Positions 1 to 6,810 of a stretch of DNA of 13,089 bases are shown here, piece after piece. The notes below the pieces were generated by a model, which made no database searches, had not been told where the DNA came from, and saw nothing but the letters and a program-made list of their open reading frames with translations. The stretch's first letter is position 1. Every line of letters begins with the position of its first letter. Source of the stretch: GCA-002700125 sp964434385 (GTDB taxonomy: Bacteria; Chloroflexota; Dehalococcoidia; Lucifugimonadales; Lucifugimonadaceae); contig CAYSUW010000024.1 of NCBI GenBank assembly GCA_964434385.1, positions 1-13,089 on the forward strand. The letters are read 5' to 3'. Both the position numbers and the translations under genes were made by a program.

Positions 1-43
1 TTACAGGCAGTACAATAATAAGTTTTATTTAAGCTTAAATAAT

Positions 44-73
44 AAAAAGGGCTCCGTTTGGAGCCCTTTTTTT
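44..73. terminator. Bidirectional rho-independent terminator
   Basis: A GGGCTCC / GGAGCCC stem closes a GTTT loop (56-59). It is flanked by five A on the left and seven T on the right, so the full stem can reach 12 bp (44-55 with 60-71). The T run serves plus-strand transcripts entering from the left. The A run reads as a T run on the minus strand, where it would end the lipoprotein transcript whose last stop is at 114-116. No gene is visible in bases 1-43, although short plus-strand frames closing with TAA at 16-18 or 30-32 could be the tail of an unseen gene. Confidence 0.9.
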
Positions 74-113
74 ATCAAAGATATAGTTTTAATAAAAAAT
101 AAAAACCTCAAAT

Positions 114-683
114 TTAGTCCAAGTTTTTAGTTAATTTATTACATACCTCTCTTGATTCTAATATATCTTTTCCTTCACACATTAAAATAACATTACCTAT
201 AACAATATAATCTCCATATTTTGAAGTATAATTACATCCAGAATGAGGCTGACCAGGAGGTCTACTACATCTTCTTCTGTCTTTAGCACCATCTTTCCAT
301 GGAACATCATCACCTGTTACTAATCCAGATTCTCCAGTAACTAAATTAGCATCTTCTGTACCGAAAGCATTAGCATCTTCGTGGGATTTATAAAAACGAA
401 TCTCATATTCAGATTTTTGAAATACTCCATGCCATGCTTCTTTTAATCCCTGAAGTTCCTCTACACTTTTATATTCTCTAAGAGGTTTAAATTTTAAATC
501 ATTAAAATCATTAATAGTAAAAGTAGAGGATGGTTGAGAAATTTTTGGCATAGTTTCTTCTATTAATTTATCCATTCCTTCTAAACTATCATCTGATGAT
601 TGCCCTGAACAACCCAATAAAGAAAACATCAATAGAAAAAAGAAGAAAATATATAAAAATTTATTGGAATATAAATTCATCAT
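114..683 (-). CDS. Small lipoprotein of unknown function, paralogue A
   Basis: I do not recognise the family. The protein (189 aa) begins with a lipoprotein signal peptide: a short basic start, a Phe-rich hydrophobic stretch (9-23) and the lipobox SLLGC, with Cys25 as the predicted lipidated residue. It should be exported and membrane anchored. A Ser/Asp/Glu-rich linker (26-52) leads to a compact domain with TFTINDF (54-60), YEIRFYKSHEDA (93-104) and KYGDYIVIGNVILMCEG (155-171). Cysteines 139, 150, 169 and 181 match the spacing in the upstream neighbour and suggest two disulfides. The neighbouring gene is a clear paralogue, sharing order, motifs and cysteine pattern. The start ATG overlaps the neighbour's TGA (ATGA at 683-680), so translation is probably coupled; a second ATG follows directly at 680. 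No Shine-Dalgarno sequence is obvious. The gene ends 41 bp before the terminator at 44-73. Confidence 0.85.
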   Translation of the reverse strand: MMNLYSNKFLYIFFFFLLMFSLLGCSGQSSDDSLEGMDKLIEETMPKISQPSSTFTINDFNDLKFKPLREYKSVEELQGLKEAWHGVFQKSEYEIRFYKSHEDANAFGTEDANLVTGESGLVTGDDVPWKDGAKDRRRCSRPPGQPHSGCNYTSKYGDYIVIGNVILMCEGKDILESREVCNKLTKNLD

Positions 684-1285
684 TTAGATAATGCATTCAT
701 CAAAGCAGAACAATTTTCCAATGAAACAGTAGAAGTTGCCCCTTGGCATAACATAACTACATTACCAAATATAATATAGTCACCATATTTCGGAACGATA
801 CAAGCACCAGTGTGATGACCTCCTTCACCTTGACACTCTCTAGCCTCCTTAAGTAATTCTTTCCAAGTAGCTTCATCGGGAGGTTTGCTTCTAATTTTGG
901 CATCTTCTCCAGTTCTTTCATCAGCTGGAATAGTACCTAACTCCACTGCTTCTTGATGACTACCATAAAATCTTAATTCATAATCTTGCTGGTTCTTACC
1001 TCTTCCTAAAGCATCATCACCCATTCCCCAAAAACCCCAAACAGCTCCTGTCATACCTTCTAATAATTTAGCTTTTTTTGCAGATTTTCCTTTCTTAAAA
1101 CCAATACTTTTAAAATCATCTAGAGTGTATACTGTATCTGAAGGGGTAATCTTTTGTACTGATACAGATTCTGAAGGATTTTCTCCTTCTTCAGAATTTC
1201 CACCACAACTAACTGTAAATAAGAAAAGCACAAAAATAATAAAAATAGCTTGGTACTTATTTAATTGGGAAAAACACATTTTCAT
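680..1285 (-). CDS. Small lipoprotein of unknown function, paralogue B
   Basis: First gene of the two-gene minus-strand unit, 201 aa. It has a hydrophobic signal (12-26) ending in the lipobox FTVSC, with Cys27 predicted to be lipidated. An acidic and Ser-rich linker (28-50) follows. The domain motifs are VYTLDDFKSIGFKKG (52-66), an aromatic AVWGFWG (81-87), YELRFYGSHQEA (102-113) and KYGDYIIFGNVVMLCQG (166-182). Cysteines 151, 162, 180 and 192 repeat the 11/18/12 spacing of paralogue A (11/19/12). GGAG at 1292-1295 lies 6 nt before the ATG at 1285 and supports this start, although a second ATG two codons later is possible. It is divergent from the propeller lipoprotein at 1401. The function is unknown; an exported binding or envelope domain is a guess from the signal and likely disulfides. 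Confidence 0.87.
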   Translation of the reverse strand: MKMCFSQLNKYQAIFIIFVLFLFTVSCGGNSEEGENPSESVSVQKITPSDTVYTLDDFKSIGFKKGKSAKKAKLLEGMTGAVWGFWGMGDDALGRGKNQQDYELRFYGSHQEAVELGTIPADERTGEDAKIRSKPPDEATWKELLKEARECQGEGGHHTGACIVPKYGDYIIFGNVVMLCQGATSTVSLENCSALMNALSK

Positions 1286-1400
1286 TTAACACTCCAATAA
1301 TATTCTAATAATATAGGATATATAAATAACGATTTTTTGTTGCTTACATGTTAGGATACTTTATCAGAAATCATGAAACTTTTTAAATTAAAAACTGATT

Positions 1401-3215
1401 ATGATTAATAAGAAGATATATAAAAGTCTAATTTTACATTTTACATTTTGCTTGATTTTAGTAACTAGCTGTAATGACTCTGCAGCAACATCTGAAATTG
1501 AGAATTCTGAGATTAACATTAAGGAAATTTCTCAAACAACTTTTAATGTTTCTGGCAGATCTATAGATATCGAGTTTGATGGAGAGAATTTTTGGGTTGC
1601 ACACTATGAAGATGGAACCGTATCAAAAATAAATTCTGAAGGTGAAACTATTGGTACCTTTGAAGTAGCTCCAGAGCCTATAAAATTAAAACACGATGGA
1701 GATTTTATTTGGATTGCTCATTTCACAAAACCTATTATTACAAAGATGAAATTAGATGGTTCAATAGTAGGAGAATATCCAACTGGAGAATCGCCTGGAG
1801 GAATGATCATAAATGATACTTTCTTATGGGTAGCTAATGGAATGTCAGATTACCTCAGTAAAATAGATAGAGCTTCAGGCACAACACTTGAAACTTTTAA
1901 GGTTGGTGGAACTGAAATGCCTGGTCCCTTTGCATTAGAATTTGATGGGGAAAATATTTGGGTTGCAAATTATTTCGAGAATTCCATTGATAGATTAAAT
2001 TTAAATGGGGAACTATTACAAACTATTCAACCAGGAATAGATCCTGTTTCAATGGCATTCGATGGAAACCATCTTTGGGTTGTACTTGTTGATGAAGATA
2101 GTATAGCTAAGATAAACCCAAAGGATGGAGATGTAGAAAGTTTTCACTTAGTTCCTAAAGGACCGAGAGAAATAATTTTTGATAATGAATTTCTTTGGGT
2201 AATCAGTTTTGACGATAAAATCTTAACAAAAATAGATCTAGAGGGAAATCTAGTAGGAGAATTCACTGTAGGAGGAGGACCTTGGTCAATTACTACTGAT
2301 AATAAAAATATATGGGTAGTTGATTCTACACAAAATATAATTCACAAAATAGGTCCATTAAACTCTATAATGCCTGAACCAAAAGTTAGAATAAAAAATA
2401 CAGTAGATTTTGAAACAATAATATCTCTGCCAAAAATATTATTAAGTGAGAAAGGTGTATGGACCTCCCCTGTGCCATTTGTAATGATTGATGAAAAACT
2501 TTGGGTAACTGTTCCTGAAGAAAATAGAATAGTAAGGATAAGTCCTGAAGGAAAAGAAGAAATATCTGTACCAATTGAAGGAAACGCAGCTTCACTTGCC
2601 TTTGATGGAAAATTTTTATGGGTTACAAATCCTCAGGAAAGAAGCATTTTACAATTAACAAAAGATGGTGAATATGTTGAAGAATTTGAAGTTTCTACTA
2701 GACCAACAAAAATTATATTTGTAGATAATGATTTATGGTTTATCAACTCTACTGATGATTCAGTATCTCATATGAAGCAATCCGGAGAAATTGTCTCAGT
2801 TTATCTAACAGGAGGATGGCCAGTTGATATTATCTACGATGGAAAATTCATCTGGACAGCAAATGCTAGAGATAAAACTGTAAGCAGACTAACTTTAGAT
2901 GGTGAAGACATAAAAAACTACAGAGTAGGCAATACTCCTGTAAAAATAGCTCATTCTGATTTACATGGAGAAGGACATATATGGGTAGTTAATTATGATG
3001 ACAATTCAATAATGAAACTTACTCGACAAGGAATGAAATTAGCAGTAGTGAAAGTTGAAGAAAAACCATCAGATTTAGTTATAAATGGTGAAAAAATAAT
3101 AATTTACAACTCTGGAACAAACAGTTTTTCAGAAGTTTCTGGCAGAACTGGAGGCACAACTATGGAGGGAGATGAATGGAGAGCTCCTTCTCAATTCAAG
3201 GATGAAAATAAATAA
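1401..3215 (+). CDS. Lipoprotein with tandem beta-propeller (YVTN/Vgb-like) repeats
   Basis: A 604-aa exported lipoprotein. The signal peptide covers residues 1-23 with lipobox LVTSC (Cys24). The rest is a chain of about 40-residue blades, each with an F-D-G-x-x-[IL]-W-V core, a ...S-I-x-K-I strand, an [DE]G turn and a G-x-x-P end. Core Trp residues fall at 65, 104, 143, 187, 226, 266 and 305, then at 368, 407, 446, 485 and 528, with a degenerate last blade near 567. The 63-residue gap between 305 and 368 (linker around 318-358) splits the protein into a seven-blade and a roughly six-blade propeller. The architecture resembles YVTN/NHL and virginiamycin B lyase-like propellers. No catalytic role can be assigned; binding of a protein or polymer outside the membrane is likely. 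No Shine-Dalgarno sequence precedes the ATG. The gene is divergent from paralogue B and ends 5 bp from the convergent SDR gene. Confidence 0.9.
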   Translation: MINKKIYKSLILHFTFCLILVTSCNDSAATSEIENSEINIKEISQTTFNVSGRSIDIEFDGENFWVAHYEDGTVSKINSEGETIGTFEVAPEPIKLKHDGDFIWIAHFTKPIITKMKLDGSIVGEYPTGESPGGMIINDTFLWVANGMSDYLSKIDRASGTTLETFKVGGTEMPGPFALEFDGENIWVANYFENSIDRLNLNGELLQTIQPGIDPVSMAFDGNHLWVVLVDEDSIAKINPKDGDVESFHLVPKGPREIIFDNEFLWVISFDDKILTKIDLEGNLVGEFTVGGGPWSITTDNKNIWVVDSTQNIIHKIGPLNSIMPEPKVRIKNTVDFETIISLPKILLSEKGVWTSPVPFVMIDEKLWVTVPEENRIVRISPEGKEEISVPIEGNAASLAFDGKFLWVTNPQERSILQLTKDGEYVEEFEVSTRPTKIIFVDNDLWFINSTDDSVSHMKQSGEIVSVYLTGGWPVDIIYDGKFIWTANARDKTVSRLTLDGEDIKNYRVGNTPVKIAHSDLHGEGHIWVVNYDDNSIMKLTRQGMKLAVVKVEEKPSDLVINGEKIIIYNSGTNSFSEVSGRTGGTTMEGDEWRAPSQFKDENK

Positions 3216-3220
3216 AACGT

Positions 3221-4036
3221 TTATTCATCTCTTGCAGATTCCATACCAGCAGCCCAAGCACCTAGTGCCATAAATCCTCCATCAACATTTAAAAATTCTC
3301 CAGTAATAAATGATGCTTTATCACTACATAGGAAAGATACTGCATTTCCTAAATCTTCTGGTAATCCAATACGTCCTATAGGATGTGATTTGCCCATATC
3401 TTGTACTAATTCTTCATTTTCTTGTTCAGTTCCGCCTAAAGCTATTCTCAACATTGGGGTATCGATAGCTCCAGGGCAAACTGATACAACTCTTATTTTA
3501 TCTTTTGCATAATCAAGTGCTAGTTGACGAGTAAGTGACAATACTCCTCCTTTACTTGCAGCATACGCAGGGACTAAAGGTTGAGATTGTTGACCTTGAA
3601 CACTAGCGTTATTCACTATCACACCACCACCCTCATTTCTCATGTAAGGAATAACATATTTTGACATAAGAAAATAACTCTTCAAATTGATATTTATAAT
3701 TGAATCCCACATTTCTTCAGTTGTTCCTTCAGCATTTTTATAAGAAGCAGGAGGTTGGATTCCAACGTTATTAAATAGAATATTGACTGTTCCAAAAGCT
3801 TTAACCGTTTGATTAACAGTTTCTTGAGAAGAAGACGATTTATTAAAATCTGCTTCTATAAAAATACTCTCTCCACCATTAGAATTGATATCGTTAACAA
3901 GGTTTTCTCCTGCTTTTTTGTTAATATCAGCTATAACAACTTTACATCCTTCTTTTGCTAAAACAGTTGAAGCTCCACCTCCAATCCCTAAAGCTCCTCC
4001 AGTAATTATTGCTACTTTTCCATCATGAATTCCCAT
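3221..4036 (-). CDS. SDR family NAD(P)-dependent oxidoreductase
   Basis: Classical short-chain dehydrogenase/reductase of 271 aa. Numbered from ATG 4036, the cofactor glycine motif TGGALGIG is at 12-19, an acidic residue (Asp37, in VIADIN) ends the second beta strand and favours NAD, and NNVG is at 89-92. The catalytic tetrad is visible: Asn117 (ININLKSYF), Ser145 (NNASVQG), Tyr158 and Lys162 (YAASK). The tail has the usual CPGAIDTPM and GEFLNVDGG segments. An upstream in-frame ATG at 4042 exists, but GGAG (4043-4046) directly abuts it and is 6 nt from the ATG at 4036, so 4036 is the likelier start. The substrate is probably a sugar, sugar acid or secondary alcohol. The divergent SMP-30 lactonase gene and shared operator-like repeat suggest oxidation of an aldose to a lactone. 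This is inference from context; SDRs are versatile. Confidence 0.9.
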   Translation of the reverse strand: MGIHDGKVAIITGGALGIGGGASTVLAKEGCKVVIADINKKAGENLVNDINSNGGESIFIEADFNKSSSSQETVNQTVKAFGTVNILFNNVGIQPPASYKNAEGTTEEMWDSIININLKSYFLMSKYVIPYMRNEGGGVIVNNASVQGQQSQPLVPAYAASKGGVLSLTRQLALDYAKDKIRVVSVCPGAIDTPMLRIALGGTEQENEELVQDMGKSHPIGRIGLPEDLGNAVSFLCSDKASFITGEFLNVDGGFMALGAWAAGMESARDE

Positions 4037-4042
4037 AATCAT

Positions 4043-4046
4043 CTCC
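4043..4046 (-). promoter_or_regulatory. Ribosome binding site deciding the SDR start
   Basis: GGAG on the minus strand has zero spacing to the ATG at 4042 but an ideal 6-nt spacing to the in-frame ATG at 4036. Initiation at 4036 (MGIHDGK) is therefore favoured. Confidence 0.65.
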
Positions 4047-4069
4047 TACTCAAATTAACATTTAAATAT

Positions 4070-4107
4070 TTTTATCAATTCGATAAAGTTTATACAAATT
4101 GATAAAA
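4070..4107. promoter_or_regulatory. Operator-like inverted repeat between divergent SDR and lactonase genes
   Basis: TTTTATCAATT (4070-4080) and AATTGATAAAA (4097-4107) form a perfect 11-bp inverted repeat with a 16-bp spacer. A further GATAAA (4082-4087) lies inside, giving a second TTTATC-N5-GATAAA dyad (4071-4087) and two direct GATAAA copies 19 bp apart. The element sits in the 106-bp region serving both divergent genes, where a shared repressor or activator would bind. No regulator gene is present in the window, so the binding protein is unknown. Chance similarity in AT-rich DNA is possible, but the length and symmetry argue for function. Confidence 0.55.
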
Positions 4108-4132
4108 TCTTGAAATAACAATATTTCATACT

Positions 4133-4138
4133 AGGAGG
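4133..4138 (+). promoter_or_regulatory. Strong ribosome binding site for a TTG start
   Basis: AGGAGG lies 4 nt before TTG at 4143. The TTG codon begins the reading frame at exactly the point where SMP-30 homology starts, and no nearby in-frame ATG competes, so a TTG initiator is well supported. Confidence 0.75.
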
Positions 4139-4142
4139 AACT

Positions 4143-5054
4143 TTGGATTACGAAATTACAAAACTCGCTAGCCCTAATGCTATAGTCGGAGAAGGACCAG
4201 TTTGGGATGGAGATAATAACATTCTATATTGGACTGATATTCAAGGTGGCAGATTTTTTAAATTTGATCCTTCAACAAATGAGAATGAACAAATTCATAA
4301 TGGAGTAAATGTTGGTGGACTCAGAGTCAATAAAAATGGTGGTTTAATTCTAGGAACCTGGGAAGGAGTGATGCTCTGGGAATCAGATGAAAATTACAAA
4401 TGGATAAAAGAAGGCACATTACCTGATAAAAGAAATACAAAAGTAAAAATCAATGATGCAACAAGTGGACCAGATGGAAGTTTTTATTGTGGAACTGATG
4501 CTTCAGATTATGAAAAAGATGTATTATTTCGAGTTAATCCTGATGAAACCATAGATATTATAGATGAGGGAGTAAAACTATGTAATGGAATGGGATTTTC
4601 TCCTGATGAAACTATCTTTTATAGCACTGACACTATACAAAAAATTATATATAAATGGGATTACAATAAATCCACAAGAGAAATATCTAACAAGAGAGTA
4701 TTTGTAAAAAATGATGCTCCAGACCAAGGGTTAACTGATGGAATGACTATTGACTCTGAAGGATACGTATGGTCAGCCATATGGTGGGGGTCAAAAGTAA
4801 TGAGGTTTGATCCAGACGGGAAATTAGAGAGAGAAATTCACATCCCAGCTTCACAGACTTCTTGTGTAATGTTTGGTGGAAAAGATCTTAATGAGTTATA
4901 TGTTTCTACAGCTAGCTTTGGATCAGGATCTACTGAACTAATGGGTATTGAGCCTGAAGGATATGATCTTTCTACGTATAGAGGCGGAGATCTTTTCAGA
5001 GTAAAACTAGATATACAAGGAAAACCAGAATATAAAACAAATTTTAATTGGTGA
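4143..5054 (+). CDS. SMP-30/gluconolactonase/LRE family protein (lactonase)
   Basis: A 303-aa single six-bladed propeller of the SMP-30/gluconolactonase family, the usual length, with no signal peptide and so probably cytosolic. The family hallmark GEGPVWDGDNNILYWTDIQG is at 16-35. The four expected divalent-metal ligands can be placed: Glu17 (GEGP), Asn104 (KINDA), Asn148 (LCNGMGFSPD) and Asp199 (LTDGMTID). Family members hydrolyse sugar lactones such as gluconolactone to aldonic acids. Translation starts at TTG with AGGAGG 4 nt upstream. It is divergent from the SDR gene across an operator-like repeat, which fits a dehydrogenase/lactonase pair making an aldonate from an aldose. Its stop lies 4 bp from the convergent RraA-like gene. 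The family assignment is firm; the lactone substrate is not known. Confidence 0.92.
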   Translation: MDYEITKLASPNAIVGEGPVWDGDNNILYWTDIQGGRFFKFDPSTNENEQIHNGVNVGGLRVNKNGGLILGTWEGVMLWESDENYKWIKEGTLPDKRNTKVKINDATSGPDGSFYCGTDASDYEKDVLFRVNPDETIDIIDEGVKLCNGMGFSPDETIFYSTDTIQKIIYKWDYNKSTREISNKRVFVKNDAPDQGLTDGMTIDSEGYVWSAIWWGSKVMRFDPDGKLEREIHIPASQTSCVMFGGKDLNELYVSTASFGSGSTELMGIEPEGYDLSTYRGGDLFRVKLDIQGKPEYKTNFNW

Positions 5055-5058
5055 AATA

Positions 5059-5709
5059 TTAAAATAACCTGTATTTTAGATATGCTTCCTGTGGATCCAT
5101 TCCTGAAAGTATGTCTTTTCTCAATTGGTTTTCAGTATTCATACATTCTTCAGTTTCTTGAACAACTTCATTAATGATTTCTTTAGGAATAATAATAGTT
5201 CCATCTATATCAGATAATACAAAATCACCAGATCTAATATTTACTCCCCCAATACTAATAGGTTCTCCTAAAGACGAAACTTTCCATCTTCCTACAACAT
5301 CTGAAGGTGTAAAATATTTACAGAATACAGGGAATTTTATACTTAAAATAAAATCTACATCCCTACAACCTCCATCTACTATGTATCCTTTCACTCCCCT
5401 ATATTTTAGAGTTTCGGCTGATAATTCACCCATGTGAGCAATTGTGTCATCATTAGGCTGACAAATTACTACACTATCTGTAGGAGCTTTACTTAACAAT
5501 CCAGTCCATTCTAGTAAAGTCGTATCTTTATCCAAAGTTTCATCTATTTCTCCACTACAAGTCCAAACAACTCCTGCAACTTTTAAAGAGTTATCAATAG
5601 GTCTAATAGAATAAGGTAAGATAGTATCCTGAATACCTCGTTCCTTTAAGACATCATATACTGCTCCGGTATAACAATTTTCTAGTCGAGAAACTAAATC
5701 ATCTTGCAT
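5059..5709 (-). CDS. RraA/4-hydroxy-4-methyl-2-oxoglutarate aldolase family protein
   Basis: A 216-aa member of the RraA-like family. Diagnostic features are the early YTGAVYDVLKERG (13-25), the motif GELSAETLKYRGVKG (94-108) and IVDGGCRD (110-117). Arg116-Asp117 correspond to the substrate and metal site of HMG/CHA aldolases, and SGDFVLSDIDGTIIIP follows at 160-175. The C-terminal helix (about 182-216, with LRKDILSGMDPQEAYLKY) is typical of aldolase-type members; the shorter RNase E inhibitor RraA lacks it. These enzymes cleave 4-hydroxy-2-oxo acids to pyruvate and an oxo compound, or decarboxylate oxaloacetate. The start overlaps the end of the upstream dehydratase gene by 11 bp, and GGTGA in that overlap region may act as its ribosome site. 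Translational coupling with a UxuA-like enzyme points to sugar-acid breakdown, not RNA decay. Exact substrate unknown. Confidence 0.88.
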   Translation of the reverse strand: MQDDLVSRLENCYTGAVYDVLKERGIQDTILPYSIRPIDNSLKVAGVVWTCSGEIDETLDKDTTLLEWTGLLSKAPTDSVVICQPNDDTIAHMGELSAETLKYRGVKGYIVDGGCRDVDFILSIKFPVFCKYFTPSDVVGRWKVSSLGEPISIGGVNIRSGDFVLSDIDGTIIIPKEIINEVVQETEECMNTENQLRKDILSGMDPQEAYLKYRLF

Positions 5710-6727
5710 TTCTTTTCACCGCCTCTATTGTTGCCTGAATATAACCGTTAGCAAATGCTCTCCCTCTATGTCCCCAAGAAGAATCATCAACAACTAAAGG
5801 AACATGATCATCTACAAAGACACCGTCAAATCCAACTTGATGATAAATTTCCATCGCTTTATACATATCTACATATCCAGTATTGATAAACTCTTCATTA
5901 AATTTAGGTACCTGACTAGAAACATTTCTAAAATGAACATATAAGATTTTTTTCCTTTCACCAAAATACCTAATCATTTCATATATATCTTCTCCCTGCA
6001 TTTCAGAAAAAGTTCCCTGACAAAACTCTATTGCATTTGAATCACTTGGATAGATTTCTATCAATCTTTTGTATGCATCAAAACTTCTAAATAATTGTGC
6101 TGTCCCACCTAGCTTAGGTACAGGGGGATCACAAGGATGAATTCCTAAACGGATCCCTTCTTCTTCAGCTATAGGAGTTATAATTTTTATCCAATATTCC
6201 AAGCTTTCCCACATTTCATCATCTTCATAAATTCGATCATGTGACATTGAGGGTTTACCATCTACTTCATCTCCTGATTTTACGCCAGATTCCACTATAG
6301 AATAATCAAATGATGTTACTAAAGCTCCTCCTCTAATTTTTGATGATCTTCCTGTTCTCCAAACTCTAGAAGGCATCCAATGATATCCAAATATTCTTAT
6401 TCCAGCTTTAGCTATATTTTTAATTGTATATATCATGTTTTCTATCTGTTCATCTCTCTTTGGACCATTCAGCATTATATGATCGTAGAATCTAATAGGA
6501 ACATTCTCTAAGGCATTAATTCGAAGACCAAAACTTTCTACTTTATTTTTCAGTTCAACAATATCCTCATACTCCCATTTTGTTTCTCCTGGCACTACAC
6601 CATCAACATATGATTGGACTATCAAATCTTTTACTCCAAATTGTGCAGCGAAAGCTAAACTATCATCACTGACTCCATACGAATTATATTCAATAGTATC
6701 AACTCCCATATTAAATCCTGGTCTCAT
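5699..6727 (-). CDS. Mannonate dehydratase (UxuA) family TIM-barrel protein
   Basis: A 342-aa xylose-isomerase-like TIM barrel resembling mannonate dehydratase. The UxuA-type metal site is recognisable: His197 in GIHPCDPPVPKLGG (195-208), Cys236 in FCQGT, His265 in VHFRNV and Asp307 in DDHVP. UxuA dehydrates D-mannonate to 2-keto-3-deoxygluconate. The signature here reads HPCDPP where UxuA usually has HPDDPP, and the protein is shorter than typical UxuA (around 390 aa in E. coli), so it may be a related sugar-acid dehydratase or epimerase. The ATG at 6727 is supported by GGAGG at 6734-6738, 6 nt upstream. It is first in a two-gene unit with the RraA-like gene and divergent from the third small lipoprotein gene. 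Family assignment is good; the mannonate substrate is uncertain. Confidence 0.87.
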   Translation of the reverse strand: MRPGFNMGVDTIEYNSYGVSDDSLAFAAQFGVKDLIVQSYVDGVVPGETKWEYEDIVELKNKVESFGLRINALENVPIRFYDHIMLNGPKRDEQIENMIYTIKNIAKAGIRIFGYHWMPSRVWRTGRSSKIRGGALVTSFDYSIVESGVKSGDEVDGKPSMSHDRIYEDDEMWESLEYWIKIITPIAEEEGIRLGIHPCDPPVPKLGGTAQLFRSFDAYKRLIEIYPSDSNAIEFCQGTFSEMQGEDIYEMIRYFGERKKILYVHFRNVSSQVPKFNEEFINTGYVDMYKAMEIYHQVGFDGVFVDDHVPLVVDDSSWGHRGRAFANGYIQATIEAVKRNAR

Positions 6728-6810
6728 AAAATTCCTCCAAAAATATTTATACTTTTATTATGATAGAATCTCGTATTATTACAAAATATATCAAAATTTT
6801 TCTTAAATAT

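Noticed and set aside
1373..1408. Tiny frame MKLFKLKTDYD overlapping the start of the propeller lipoprotein
   Set aside because: It could be a leader peptide for coupling, but it has no ribosome site and 11 codons can arise by chance in AT-rich DNA.
2386..2595. Minus-strand open frame inside the propeller lipoprotein gene
   Set aside because: Its Leu/Phe-rich translation is the antisense of a strongly patterned repeat protein, and it has no recognisable domain.
5174..5437. Plus-strand open frame opposite the RraA-like gene
   Set aside because: It is antisense to conserved family motifs on the other strand, so it is a shadow frame.
6760..6810. Upstream in-frame ATG extending lipoprotein paralogue C by 17 residues
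   Set aside because: It would give an implausibly long region before the hydrophobic signal core and has no ribosome site. The ATG at 6811 fits a lipoprotein signal better.
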